Assembly (NCBI GenBank): GCA_029243545.1
Contig: JAQWRV010000007.1
Coordinates: forward strand, 1-64,000
Source: Rhodospirillaceae bacterium
Lineage (GTDB): Bacteria > Pseudomonadota > Alphaproteobacteria > Rhodospirillales > Rhodospirillaceae
Length of the DNA: 64,000 bases
Direction of reading: 5' to 3'
Part shown: positions 1 to 8,672 of the stretch, one piece after another
Layout of the letters: every line of letters starts with the position of its first letter
Position numbering within the stretch: position 1 is the stretch's first letter
The notes under the pieces: model-generated
Database searches by the model: none
What the model was told of the DNA's origin: nothing
What the model saw: the letters and a program-made list of their open reading frames with translations, nothing else
Translations under genes and position numbers: made by a program

Positions 1-93
1 TGCTACGGCAGTATTTTCAACGCCGTTGATGCATACCTGCCACCACCCAACTTTGATGGAAGGACGCGGCCAAATGCACCAGCTAATCCCTAA
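1..93 (+). CDS. C-terminal end of an upstream gene (partial)
   Basis: The first frame is open from the window edge to a TAA at 91-93 and encodes a 30-residue tail rich in proline and asparagine (it contains AYLPPPNFDG). A tail of this composition is plausible for the end of a secreted protein, but there is too little to name a family. The next gene starts 59 bases later on the same strand. Chance openness over 90 bases cannot be excluded. Confidence 0.3.
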   Translation, partial: CYGSIFNAVDAYLPPPNFDGRTRPNAPANP

Positions 94-151
94 GCCCTAA
101 AGCTCCACCTCCACGCCGTAAGTCTCGCTGGCCTAAACAGGGAACCGCATC

Positions 152-886
152 ATGGCAAAAACACCTTTGAAAACAATCACCTTAACGATCGCCGCTCTTT
201 TGATCACAGCCACGCCCGTAATTGCGCAAGACGCGCCCATGGTACCGCAGATTCCACCGCGCCCGCCCACTGGGCCCATGTCGTTCTTTGTTACCAGTGT
301 GGGTCTCGGCAACGGCGCCAATCTCGGTGGTCTGGCCGGCGCCGATGCCCATTGTCAGACACTGGCACAGGTCGTGGATGCCGGTGATAAAACCTGGCGC
401 GCTTTCCTCTCAACCCAAGCCACGGCAAACGCACCGGCCATCAACGCACGCGACCGCATCGGCCAAGGCCCCTGGTACAATGCCAACGGCGTGCGCATCG
501 CCGCTAACTTAGGTCAGCTGTTCGGCGATACCCTGTTGCTCGCACGCAAAGGCAACTTCATCAACATCCGCACGGCTGTGACTGAAACCGGCGAGATGGT
601 CCCCGGTGAAATTAAGGCCGAAGCGTTTGGCGACCGGCGCAACCAGCACGACATCCTCACCGGTACCCAGCCGGACGGCAACGCCTTCACCGACACCTTC
701 GACCGCACCTGCAGTAATTGGACCAGCAGCCGTGAAGACGGCAGCGCTAATGTGGGCCATCACGACCGCATCACTAGCTTTACCAGCCAATCATGGATCG
801 ACGCCCACCCCTCGCGCGGCTGCGCTCAGGAAAACCTCATCGCCACTGGCGGCGCCGGGCAGTTCTATTGTTTCGCGGCGGATTGA
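152..886 (+). CDS. secreted DUF1554/lectin-like protein
   Basis: The 244-residue product starts with a Sec signal peptide (about residues 1-25, ending near VIAQ), so it is probably periplasmic or extracellular. The mature part has the pattern FFVTSVGLGNGANLGGLAGA followed by an AHCQTLA cysteine segment, a WRAFLST segment and late cysteines (CSNWTS, RGCAQ, FYCFA). This matches the endostatin/lectin-like DUF1554 family as I remember it, whose members are exported and have no known enzymatic activity. A GGAA stretch lies 7 bases before the ATG. The neighbour at 1170-2114 is a second secreted protein on the opposite strand. Ligand and function are unknown. Confidence 0.6.
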   Translation: MAKTPLKTITLTIAALLITATPVIAQDAPMVPQIPPRPPTGPMSFFVTSVGLGNGANLGGLAGADAHCQTLAQVVDAGDKTWRAFLSTQATANAPAINARDRIGQGPWYNANGVRIAANLGQLFGDTLLLARKGNFINIRTAVTETGEMVPGEIKAEAFGDRRNQHDILTGTQPDGNAFTDTFDRTCSNWTSSREDGSANVGHHDRITSFTSQSWIDAHPSRGCAQENLIATGGAGQFYCFAAD

Positions 887-1169
887 GGGTTTTAAGCCGC
901 CACGTCTAAGTCGTTATAGCTGCCGAATACAGCCACGATAACGTTAATTGTTTTGAGCCACTTCTGTGAAGAAGCAAACCTAGTTCTTAAGTACAAATTT
1001 GAGAACTACGAAAAATGCCAGAAGGAAATTATGGGTCCCGAACCGGACAGTTCTGATACGGATGCTTTGCAACAGTGTGGCATGCCAAGCTGTTGCACAC
1101 CGCGCCGCAGGAACGCCCGCCAGTGATGATCTCTATTTCAAAGTGCGTCATGGTCCTACTCCGCTTTTT

Positions 1170-2114
1170 CTAATCGCCCATCACCGTCACCACGCGGAAG
1201 CCAGCGATCTGGCTGTGGTAGACATCGGCAAAGTAATACTGTGCCGAGGCCCGCACCTGGCTGGTGCCGGTTACCCATGAGCCCGAGCGCAGGGTGCGCA
1301 TGGAACAATCCGCATCGCCGCCGGTCCACGCGCTGCCATCCGATGGTGGATTTATAATGGCCGAGTGGCCACAATCGCTGGTCCATTCCCACACGTTGCC
1401 GAGCATGTCGTGCAGCCCCCAGGGGTTGGGCTTGAACGTGCCCACCGGCGCAGTGTTCTGATAGCCGTCGTCGCAATCGAACGGCGCATCAAATTTGTAG
1501 ACCTGACGGAAGCTGTTATCGGCCACATTGGCGTAGTCACAGGCCTCGAAACTGTTGGGACCCCAGAACCATGGTCCCCGTGTGCCGGCGCGCGTGGCGT
1601 ATTCAGATTCCGTGGTCGACGGCAGACGGTATTCACGTCCGGTTTTCTTCGACAGCCAATCGGCAAAGGCAGTGCCATCCTGCCAGCTCACGCAAATCAC
1701 AGGGTGTGTCGGTTCCTGGTAAATGCCGGGGCTATCCCAGGTATGCCATTCTACAAACCCTAAGTAGCGCGAGTAGTTCCAGGAAAAGCATTGTGAATTA
1801 TCTACCGGCTCGTAACCGGTCTTCGCAATAAATTCTGCAAACTGGGTGCGGGTGGTTTCGTACTTTGAAACGGCCAGCGCATAATCGATGGTCACTTCAC
1901 GCACTAGCCCTTCCACCGGCAGGTGTCCCTGCTCCCAGGGTTCAGAGCCGAGCGTGGCCTTCCCCTTCGGTATCACCACCATGTCCGGGCAGGTTTCACA
2001 GTCTTTGAATATGCTGCCTGGGTCCGTGGATTGGGCCATGGCCGGGTTGGCGCCAAAAAGAGAAGCCGAGGCCGCAAAAATTACACCAGTCAAAACACAG
2101 AGTACGCGTGTCAT
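1170..2114 (-). CDS. secreted formylglycine-generating-enzyme-like (SUMF1/PvdO-type) protein
   Basis: The product has 314 residues from an ATG preceded by GGGGG five bases upstream; an in-frame start nine codons earlier has no such site. A signal peptide (about 1-27, ending PAMAQ) precedes the sulfatase-modifying-factor fold: MVVIPKGKATLGSE, then YETTRTQFAEFI, HPVICVSWQDGTAFADWL, REYRLPSTTESEYATRAG, LGNVWEWTSDC and a final IAGFRVV. True formylglycine-generating enzymes carry a reactive cysteine soon after the RxGSW motif. Here the segment reads LRSGSWVTGTSQVR without that cysteine. I infer a PvdO-like or ligand-binding role rather than sulfatase maturation. No sulfatase gene lies in the window. 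Confidence 0.75.
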   Translation of the reverse strand: MTRVLCVLTGVIFAASASLFGANPAMAQSTDPGSIFKDCETCPDMVVIPKGKATLGSEPWEQGHLPVEGLVREVTIDYALAVSKYETTRTQFAEFIAKTGYEPVDNSQCFSWNYSRYLGFVEWHTWDSPGIYQEPTHPVICVSWQDGTAFADWLSKKTGREYRLPSTTESEYATRAGTRGPWFWGPNSFEACDYANVADNSFRQVYKFDAPFDCDDGYQNTAPVGTFKPNPWGLHDMLGNVWEWTSDCGHSAIINPPSDGSAWTGGDADCSMRTLRSGSWVTGTSQVRASAQYYFADVYHSQIAGFRVVTVMGD

Positions 2115-2294
2115 ATGTCCCCCACTTCCAATACTGAGCATTTTCCAAGCTTAGACCGGTTTTATATGGGACACGAGTCTTAGCCGGACGGTTTCAGACC
2201 CGCCGGGCTGTTTATGATTGGTGCGTTAAAGATGGGATTCGGTTTACGTCGCCGTAGTAGAAAAACGTGTTAGCCCCTACCAGACGAATTAAAT

Positions 2295-2669
2295 TTAGTC
2301 GTCTTCCCAAGCAATCCGTTTAGAATCCATAAAAACCGACTTGATGCGTGGCGGGTCAGGCCGATCGGTAACCGTGCCAAGTACGCGGCGTGAGACCTGG
2401 CCAGGTACAAATTGGCTCGTTTTGAGTGTCGTCCAATCAAAACTGGTGCTCTGCTTGAGTTCTTTGTCTAGCCGCAGCCGCTCATAGGCGGCCGCGTGTT
2501 GCCGTGCATTCTCTTTGGCAATCATCTGCAACGCAGCCGCACGCAGGCGATACAGTCCGATTAAAGCCGGCGAGGTTTGGGTTTTCTCGGCTGCTGTCTC
2601 AAAGCCGGAGAGATCCAGCGCTTCGTCCTCTGCAAATGGGTCGTCGGCTATAGGCTCATCTTTGGTCAT
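2295..2669 (-). CDS. hypothetical acidic/helical protein, 124 aa
   Basis: I do not recognise this protein. It has no signal peptide or membrane segment. The N-terminus is acidic (ADDPFAEDEALDLSG), the middle is a charged helix rich in Ala, Arg and Glu (about residues 40-75), and the C-terminus is basic and ends in WEDD. Clean spacing, an ATG start and a coding-like composition support a real cytoplasmic protein. The DUF1838 gene lies 102 bases upstream in the direction of transcription, so the two could be co-transcribed. Confidence 0.5.
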   Translation of the reverse strand: MTKDEPIADDPFAEDEALDLSGFETAAEKTQTSPALIGLYRLRAAALQMIAKENARQHAAAYERLRLDKELKQSTSFDWTTLKTSQFVPGQVSRRVLGTVTDRPDPPRIKSVFMDSKRIAWEDD

Positions 2670-2771
2670 AGCAAAATACCTTTAGTCCTTAGCTTTTATC
2701 TGCACCTGACGTGGCCCGCAGATACGCCCAATCGGATGATGGTAACATCAACATGACTGAGTTCTGCACGT

Positions 2772-3632
2772 CTAGCGATCGAATCGCTCAGGAGGTCCAT
2801 CAAGCCTAGAAACAAAATCCCTAGCGATTTCAGGATGGATATCTTTAATAAAACCACTGATACGCGGGTGTACCTCATCAACAGTTAAGCATTTGGCACC
2901 GCTGATGCGGGTGATCAATGTGCCTTCCTCATCTCCCATGTTCATCCAAGGGTGCCAGCTCTGAATAATGTGAACGGTCATCGTCGCCGGTGCGCTTGCG
3001 AGATTCGGGTTTAGGACGTCTGAGACACGGCCATGATACGTTGAAAGATCATTCGCCCTAAACGTGGGCTCCCCTTCTCTATTCACCTGTACATAAGCAT
3101 CGCTCAACAACCACACATCGTCGCCGGCAATCTCAGCCGGTCCAAGACTTCCGCTTCTTTCAATGGTAGCACCTGGCAGCGCTGTTTGGCTAAGAGGGCC
3201 AGTGCTGTCGAACTTACGTGTCAACGGCCCCATGATGAGAGGGGCTTCTTCATAAACTTCATCATTGTAAGGATTACGCCACCTGGTCAAAAGCGCATCC
3301 GTCTCAACATCGGTTTTGTAGACGATCTCCATAGAGGCGACATCCATTGTGCCGTCTTCATTATGTTTTACTTTCTTGAATAGGACGACATTGAGAGTCC
3401 ACAGAGGTGTTATTTTCCCACTAACGGAACCGTACTTATTTCCCCTAAGCCACCAGATCAGGGGACGGTCATCCGTTGCATAGATTAACTTCTTTTGCAG
3501 CAATCCCAAATGGTCTCTGTTTTTGGGATCAATTGCAGATGGAAGCAACATAGCCTGAGACTTAGAAATATTAAAAAGAGGTGCACCTGCAGTGATACCT
3601 GCCAGACCACCCAGTAATTGACGTCGCTTCAT
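2772..3632 (-). CDS. Tat-exported DUF1838 family protein
   Basis: I place the start at the ATG giving MKRRQLLGG, which has AGAGGA a few bases upstream; the longer frame adds seven residues. The N-terminus is a twin-arginine signal (RR at residues 3-4, hydrophobic stretch to about 28). The remaining roughly 255 residues, with WWLRGNKYGSVSGK, YNDEVYEEAPLIMGPLTRKF and SWHPWMNMGDEEG, match the DUF1838 family as I know it: secreted proteins of unknown function in organisms degrading unusual organics. It sits 27 bases downstream of an orphan binding-protein gene, so the two probably share a transcript. A periplasmic role on the ligand of that binding protein is inference. Confidence 0.72.
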   Translation of the reverse strand: MKRRQLLGGLAGITAGAPLFNISKSQAMLLPSAIDPKNRDHLGLLQKKLIYATDDRPLIWWLRGNKYGSVSGKITPLWTLNVVLFKKVKHNEDGTMDVASMEIVYKTDVETDALLTRWRNPYNDEVYEEAPLIMGPLTRKFDSTGPLSQTALPGATIERSGSLGPAEIAGDDVWLLSDAYVQVNREGEPTFRANDLSTYHGRVSDVLNPNLASAPATMTVHIIQSWHPWMNMGDEEGTLITRISGAKCLTVDEVHPRISGFIKDIHPEIARDFVSRLDGPPERFDR

Positions 3633-3659
3633 ACTCGCGTCCTCTTTCCCCAAACTTGG

Positions 3660-5183
3660 TCAGTCTGCTATCTTGATCGCGTGGTAGGGAATGTAGTCAT
3701 AGTAGTCGCCATAGCCGTCAGCGGAAACCACCGATGTGCTCAACGCATCCACCATTATGCCTGGCCAAAGAAATATGCCTGGCGGGTTATTGTACTCTTG
3801 CCGGGTGACTTGCTGCATCAATGCATCCACCTCTTCAATGCTTGTGGCCTGCTGCGCTTTCCGGACAAAACCAAGGCTGACTTTATCGCAAAAATAAGGT
3901 GGGTATTTTCCCGTCTGGCCTATGCAAGAACGGTAGCGAAAGTCTCCCAGGGGATCTAGGCCACGGCCAAAGTTACCGAACATATCTGCTCTAAAATCGC
4001 CGGCAAACATCATGCGTGTCATTTCACTGACTGCGGCATTGAGCAAATCCAATTTAACGCCAATTTGGCGTAGATCTTGAGCAGCTTGTTGATAGACAAC
4101 CATGTCATCAGCGCCCGCCGGGGCGAAGCGGATCGAAAGTGCAAGCCCATCTTCATAACCGGCTTCCTTGAGTAGTGCCTTTGCTTTTTCAGGGTCATAA
4201 GGAAAACTCTTGAGCTCCTCTACGTATCCCGGGGCTCCGGGCAACACGAGCTGTCCTTGCATTTTTCCACGGCCATCTAACAAAAGTTCAGAAATACGCT
4301 GCCGATTGACGCCGTAGTTTAAGGCGAGCCGAACGCGCACATCATGGACGGGATTACTTTCGGGTACATGTTCTTTCGTAAAAGTCATGTACATGACCCG
4401 CGTTGTCCGGCGCTCAAACATCTGCCCACCAATAGACTCAATGAGCTCGCGGTCCCCCGTGCCCATCTGCAGAGCAATATCTATAGCGTCAGCATTCATT
4501 GCTTGGAGGCGTGCGGTCTGGTCTGGCAAATGTATCAGTTCGAGATGATCCGCCGCCGGTTTATTCCAGGCATAAGGATTGGCATCGTAAACCAAACGAG
4601 CTTCACCCCGCTCCACCATCGAAAACGGACCGGTATTAGCCGCAGACGGTTGAGACGGATCTCCTTTGCGTGTTTTCCAGCTTTCAGGTTCCGGCAGACG
4701 CCAAATAGCCATGCGCCAAGGGAACATGGGATCAGGCCGTTTCAAAATAATGCTCACGGTGTCGCCGGAAAGCGCTTCCGCGCGGTCAATGTTGGCCAGA
4801 CTACTGCCTACAGTCCAGGCTCTACCTTTCGGCGTCTGCATATCCATAACAGAGCCAACAATGGCGTCCGCAGCGAGCGGTACGCCATTGGAGAACGTTA
4901 CGCCTTGGCGGAGGGTTAACCGCCAAACCTTCGACCCCTCTGAGTCCCAGGCGGTGAGCAGCCAAGGCGCTACTTTTCCATCTCGGCCAATCACAACCAA
5001 AGGATCGTACATGACTTGCGAACTGATGGAGGAAGGCAGGGATAATGCCCGATAAGGATTATCTGAGTCCGGTGCCACCAGTGGCGATGCTATTCTGAGG
5101 GTTGTCTCGGCATGCAGCCCCGTAATGCTGAGGAGCATACAGAGCACGATGACCAACGCGCGCCAAAGATTAGGGTAAATCAT
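3660..5183 (-). CDS. periplasmic ABC transporter substrate-binding protein, family 5 (DppA/OppA type)
   Basis: The 507-residue product begins at an ATG with GGGGAAG about 8 bases upstream. A Sec signal peptide (about 1-25, ending GLHAE) precedes a standard family-5 solute-binding fold: SSQVMYDPLV, APWLLTAWDSEG, WRLTLRQGVTFSNGVPL, NTGPFSMVERGEA, VHDVRVRLALNYGVNRQRI and SFPYDPEKAKALLKEAGYEDG. Near the C-terminus two cysteines flank a short loop (RSCIG...YFCDK). Both other family-5 proteins in this window have the same feature. No permease or ATPase genes adjoin it, so it is an orphan binding component. Ligand unknown; peptides are only the default guess for the family. DUF1838 follows and a nitrilase remnant precedes it. 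Confidence 0.85.
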   Translation of the reverse strand: MIYPNLWRALVIVLCMLLSITGLHAETTLRIASPLVAPDSDNPYRALSLPSSISSQVMYDPLVVIGRDGKVAPWLLTAWDSEGSKVWRLTLRQGVTFSNGVPLAADAIVGSVMDMQTPKGRAWTVGSSLANIDRAEALSGDTVSIILKRPDPMFPWRMAIWRLPEPESWKTRKGDPSQPSAANTGPFSMVERGEARLVYDANPYAWNKPAADHLELIHLPDQTARLQAMNADAIDIALQMGTGDRELIESIGGQMFERRTTRVMYMTFTKEHVPESNPVHDVRVRLALNYGVNRQRISELLLDGRGKMQGQLVLPGAPGYVEELKSFPYDPEKAKALLKEAGYEDGLALSIRFAPAGADDMVVYQQAAQDLRQIGVKLDLLNAAVSEMTRMMFAGDFRADMFGNFGRGLDPLGDFRYRSCIGQTGKYPPYFCDKVSLGFVRKAQQATSIEEVDALMQQVTRQEYNNPPGIFLWPGIMVDALSTSVVSADGYGDYYDYIPYHAIKIAD

Positions 5184-5187
5184 AATT

Positions 5188-5429
5188 TTAACTTCCCCAA
5201 AGATCATAACCTTCGAGCGCTTGCCCTCCCGAAGGAAATCCCTGAAGGTTGAACTCAGGGAATAGCATAAGGTTCTTCATGCCGCCGCCCCGACTAGCGG
5301 CCCACTGAATGAGCCCCCCCACCGGTCGATACTCTTATTGACAATGACCATCGCCTCTTCTCGGGTTTTTGCCGCATTGACTATAACATTATTGGTCTGA
5401 ATCGCGGTGGCTTTCCAAAGCAGCGGCAT
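5188..5429 (-). pseudogene. N-terminal remnant of a nitrilase-superfamily hydrolase, frameshifted
   Basis: Reading leftward from the ATG at 5429 (GAGAAGGA just upstream), codons encode MPLLWKATAIQTNNVIVNAA and continue to about residue 39. A run of seven C on the plus strand (5314-5320) then breaks the frame. In the shifted frame the sequence continues GLIQWAASRGGGMKNLMLFP followed by EFNLQGFPSGG and stops at 5188. The FPEF segment corresponds to the catalytic glutamate motif of nitrilase/amidase proteins. The rest of the enzyme, including the lysine and cysteine motifs, is missing. The remnant ends 5 bases before the start of the binding-protein gene, so an ancestral nitrilase/binding-protein/DUF1838 operon is likely. 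The family assignment is from motif memory. Confidence 0.6.
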
Positions 5430-5494
5430 AGTTTGTCCTTCTCTTCTCAAAACCGTCTGAAGCCTGCATTATAAGGGCTGAGAGAGGAACTGCT

Positions 5495-6058
5495 ATGACC
5501 CGCTATGCTACTGCCGTGATCGCTTTCTGGACATTGCTTCTGTTGGCTACAGCTTCACCTTTGAGCAAGCAACCACTGGCCCAAGAAGTACACTCCACGC
5601 CCGACTGGGGCGATTACCCACTGTTGATGAGTCAATTCGGTGAACTCTGCACCATGTGTGAAGCTTACCTGAAATGTGAAGCTGATGGCCTCGGCAACCC
5701 CGACGGTGATGCGTTCACACTATACTATTTCCAAACCAAAACTTTTTGGGGTCAGATTGCAACAATATGGGATTACTTTGCAAAATGGTTTGACCCGGTG
5801 ACAAGTGAGAACCGACCAGCGACGATTTACCTATTTCAAAAGAATTCAAGAATCAATGAACCAGTACCCACTATAACTTACCTAAGTGTTGCTGATTCAC
5901 GAATCGATATCGACAACACGTGGATCGACAGAGACGAGTCGACTTGGCACAACAGGTCCGGTGTTGTGATCGGTTCCTGCAAGCGCCTCAGCATTCCAGA
6001 GGCTATGGTTATGATTTCTGAACAGGAAAAATTGATAGGGCGGGATGCAAATCCATGA
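5495..6058 (+). CDS. secreted hypothetical protein upstream of a DoxX gene
   Basis: The 187-residue product has a signal peptide (about 1-30, ending PLAQE) and a mature domain with a clustered cysteine motif, CTMCEAYLKC, plus one late cysteine (GSCKR). I do not recognise the family. The CxxC-type cluster in an exported protein could be a disulfide, a metal site or a cofactor attachment point; none can be chosen from sequence. The stop codon overlaps the start of the following membrane-protein gene by four bases (ATGA), so the two are probably translationally coupled and work together. Confidence 0.7.
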   Translation: MTRYATAVIAFWTLLLLATASPLSKQPLAQEVHSTPDWGDYPLLMSQFGELCTMCEAYLKCEADGLGNPDGDAFTLYYFQTKTFWGQIATIWDYFAKWFDPVTSENRPATIYLFQKNSRINEPVPTITYLSVADSRIDIDNTWIDRDESTWHNRSGVVIGSCKRLSIPEAMVMISEQEKLIGRDANP

Positions 6059-6582
6059 GTGATCAAACATCAACCGATGGTGACTCTTTCTCGTGGACGC
6101 TATCCTGGATTAGATCTCATCCGGTCAGCTTCTTTGGCATTGTTCTCAATCTATTATTCCGATTCTTGTTTGGATTATTTTTTCTTCTCGCTGGCATAAA
6201 TAAAGCTCTTAAAGGATGGCCTACAAATGACCTCCTCAAGGCAATTTTTCAACAACGACTAACGGAACTAAATCCAAATTCTTTTGCTTATAACTACCTT
6301 ACCGAGTTCGCCATTCCGCTATATCCCCTTATTGGCTGGGTCATTACACTGGGCGAACTTGCCGTCGGCATTGGTCTTATATTCGGACTCGCTACCCGGC
6401 TTGCAAGCTTTGGGGGCTTTTTCATTCTCTTTAATTTGGCAATCGGAGGCTACTACGATGCGTCGCTTCTGCCTTTCTTTATTCTCAATATAGTATTTAT
6501 CGTATACCCGTCTGGTCATTGGCTGGGCTTTGACAGCTGGCTAAAGCGCAAATTACCCAAACAGTCCTGGTTGATGAGTTAA
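6055..6582 (+). CDS. DoxX-family integral membrane protein
   Basis: The 175-residue product has about four hydrophobic helices: FGIVLNLLFRFLFGLFFLLA, then around 80-100, 103-120 and 125-145. The pattern FFLLAGINKALKGWP in helix 1 and GWVITLGELAVGIGLIFGLA in helix 3 is typical of DoxX-like proteins. These inner-membrane proteins are often linked to redox or thiosulfate metabolism, but most are uncharacterised. The start overlaps the upstream secreted cysteine-motif gene by four bases. By eye this gene is AT-richer than the housekeeping genes that follow, which may point to a different origin. Confidence 0.75.
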   Translation: MSDQTSTDGDSFSWTLSWIRSHPVSFFGIVLNLLFRFLFGLFFLLAGINKALKGWPTNDLLKAIFQQRLTELNPNSFAYNYLTEFAIPLYPLIGWVITLGELAVGIGLIFGLATRLASFGGFFILFNLAIGGYYDASLLPFFILNIVFIVYPSGHWLGFDSWLKRKLPKQSWLMS

Positions 6583-6596
6583 CGTGAAAACACACC

Positions 6597-6722
6597 ATGA
6601 CTTATAGAACGACGCTCGTTACTCAAAATAAGAAAGATGTTCTCACTTTGGGAATTAAAGCCTGGGTCGAAGGCAAACTTGCAACCGGCATGGCCGGCGC
6701 TGTTGTGGGCCTCATTCTCTAG
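6597..6722 (+). CDS. possible 41-residue small protein
   Basis: An ATG 14 bases after the DoxX gene opens a 41-codon frame ending in TAG at 6720-6722. The product has a basic first half (NKKDVLTLGIKAWVEGK) and a hydrophobic C-terminus (GMAGAVVGLIL) that could contact or anchor in the membrane. Its position directly after the DoxX pair suggests a third member of that operon. There is no clear ribosome-binding site, and it could be a chance frame. Confidence 0.3.
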   Translation: MTYRTTLVTQNKKDVLTLGIKAWVEGKLATGMAGAVVGLIL

Positions 6723-6745
6723 GATTGCACCCTCAGGATAGCCTG

Positions 6746-7138
6746 TTAGTCGCCACCCCAGTGCTCTCGGATATCATAGCGAACCAGGGCGTCATCAACA
6801 GTTTTAGAGGTTATCCCGCGCCAAAACCCTAAGGCTTCCCATTTCTCGTATGGGCCATACACTTCTAGCTCCTTGCCCGTGGCAAGACTGGTAAAAGACG
6901 TGTCGGCATACTCTCCGCCAACGACAGAATAAATCTTACTATTGATTTCCTCGGCAGCCTTGAGCACATACCGCACCATGGCATTGTCAATGGTCTTACC
7001 CGTTATGCTGCGCCAGAATTCTTTGGCCTCCCGCTCCGGGAATGGTCCATACACTTCCGCATCAACACCACCTACGATTTGCTCAAAGGACGTGTCTGCG
7101 TATTCACCGCCTATCACAAAGAAAGTCTGATCCGCCAT
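6746..7138 (-). CDS. tandem DUF4170 domain protein
   Basis: From the ATG with GAGGA upstream the product has 130 residues made of two copies of one domain. Both copies carry GGEYADTSF, then an EVYGP segment, a FWR(S/G)IT motif and a (N/D)A(M/L)VRY end, at about residues 9-65 and 74-125. DUF4170 is, to my knowledge, a small single-domain family common in Alphaproteobacteria with no assigned function. An internal tandem duplication is therefore the notable feature. It has no signal peptide or membrane segment, so it is probably cytoplasmic. It is divergent from trmFO. Confidence 0.75.
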   Translation of the reverse strand: MADQTFFVIGGEYADTSFEQIVGGVDAEVYGPFPEREAKEFWRSITGKTIDNAMVRYVLKAAEEINSKIYSVVGGEYADTSFTSLATGKELEVYGPYEKWEALGFWRGITSKTVDDALVRYDIREHWGGD

Positions 7139-7251
7139 GGGTCCTCGCTGATATGTCATATTGTGGCCAGTCTAGCATCCGGATCGGCCATTGTTGAGCA
7201 AACTCTATAATGACTCTGGACTTAAAGAACCAGCATCGCTATGTCCCAATC

Positions 7252-8628
7252 ATGACGAATACTTTAGACCCCGTTCATGTTATCGGTGGTGGATTAGCCG
7301 GTTGCGAGGCCGCTTGGCAGATCGCACGCGCTGGCGTACCTGTGACCCTCCACGAAATGCGTCCAGAGCAGACTACCGCTGCACATCAGTCGGAGTATCT
7401 TGCGGAGTTAGTATGCTCAAACTCTTTCCGCTCGGACGATGCGGAGCACAATGCCGTCGGCCTGTTACATCAAGAAATGCGGCAAATGGACTCACTCATC
7501 CTTCAGGTGGGTGATATCCATAAGGTCCCCGCGGGATCGGCACTGGCAGTCGACCGGGTGGGTTTCGCCCTGGGTGTCCAGGCTGCAGTTGAATCTGAGC
7601 CACTCATTACTATTGTAAGAGAAGAAGTCTCCGGGATGCCTCCAGAGGAATGGAACAGTATCATTGTTGCCACCGGCCCCCTCACCTCTCCCGGTCTTAG
7701 CGAAGCCATCTCTGCGATGTCCGGCGAGAATTCTCTTGCTTTTTTTGATGCCATTGCTCCAATCCTTACTAAGGAAAGTATTAACTTTGATGTGGCCTGG
7801 TTTCAGTCCCGCTACGACAAAGGGAAAGGTTCCGATTACATTAACTGCCCAATGGATGAAGATCAGTTCAACCGGTTTATCGATGCTCTTTTAGCCGGAG
7901 AAAAAACTGAATTTAAAGAATGGGAAAAAGACACTCCATATTTTGAGGGATGCTTGCCGATTGAAGTGATGGCTGAACGCGGGCGTGAAACTCTGCGCTT
8001 CGGTCCTATGAAGCCTGTTGGCCTGACCAATCCACACGAACCAGGGAAACGCAAATGGGCTGTCCTGCAACTCCGGCAGGATAACGCACTCGGCACTCTC
8101 TACAATATGGTCGGCTTCCAGACCAAGCTCAAATACGGAGCTCAAAAAGAAGTTTTCAGTCTCATACCAGCGCTTGAACAGGCAGAATTTGTCCGCCTTG
8201 GTGGAATTCATCGAAACACGTTCATCAATGCACCAAAGTTGTTGGATAAAACTTATCGTTTGAATGCCAGTCCCCGCATACGTTTTGCCGGTCAAATAAC
8301 GGGATGTGAGGGATATGTTGAAAGCGCTGCGGTTGGGCTATTGGCAGGGCGTTTCTCCGCCGCCGATAGGCAAGGGCTCCGCTTCGACGCCCCGCCTACA
8401 ACCACGGCGTTGGGCGCACTACACAGTCACATTACCGGCGGTGCCAACCAGGAGACCTATCAGCCCATGAACGTTAATTTTGGCCTATTTCCAGAGCTAA
8501 CCGACGATGAAAACAAAACGGACAAAGGCCGCAAACTGAAAGGCCGAGACCGAAAAAGGGCCTACACGTTGCGCGCAGAGCGAGACTTCAGTGCATGGCT
8601 AAAGGGTTCAGGGCGAGCAGCCGCGTAA
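7252..8628 (+). CDS. trmFO: methylenetetrahydrofolate-tRNA-(uracil-54-C5)-methyltransferase TrmFO
   Basis: This folate- and FAD-dependent enzyme makes ribothymidine at position 54 of tRNA. The FAD-binding glycine motif lies at the N-terminus ([18 protein letters not shown]), followed by the family blocks [66 protein letters not shown] and [16 protein letters not shown]. The cysteine in NCPMDEDQF is among the conserved ones. I chose the internal ATG at 7252 because only six residues then precede the dinucleotide fold, as is usual; an upstream in-frame ATG at 7210 adds 14 residues. It is the last gene of a backbone block shared by many Alphaproteobacteria. Confidence 0.95.
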   Translation: MTNTLDPVHVIGGGLAGCEAAWQIARAGVPVTLHEMRPEQTTAAHQSEYLAELVCSNSFRSDDAEHNAVGLLHQEMRQMDSLILQVGDIHKVPAGSALAVDRVGFALGVQAAVESEPLITIVREEVSGMPPEEWNSIIVATGPLTSPGLSEAISAMSGENSLAFFDAIAPILTKESINFDVAWFQSRYDKGKGSDYINCPMDEDQFNRFIDALLAGEKTEFKEWEKDTPYFEGCLPIEVMAERGRETLRFGPMKPVGLTNPHEPGKRKWAVLQLRQDNALGTLYNMVGFQTKLKYGAQKEVFSLIPALEQAEFVRLGGIHRNTFINAPKLLDKTYRLNASPRIRFAGQITGCEGYVESAAVGLLAGRFSAADRQGLRFDAPPTTTALGALHSHITGGANQETYQPMNVNFGLFPELTDDENKTDKGRKLKGRDRKRAYTLRAERDFSAWLKGSGRAAA

Positions 8629-8672
8629 CTAGTTTTATCGGCCACGCGATTACTAACACGGGGGCTTTTTTA

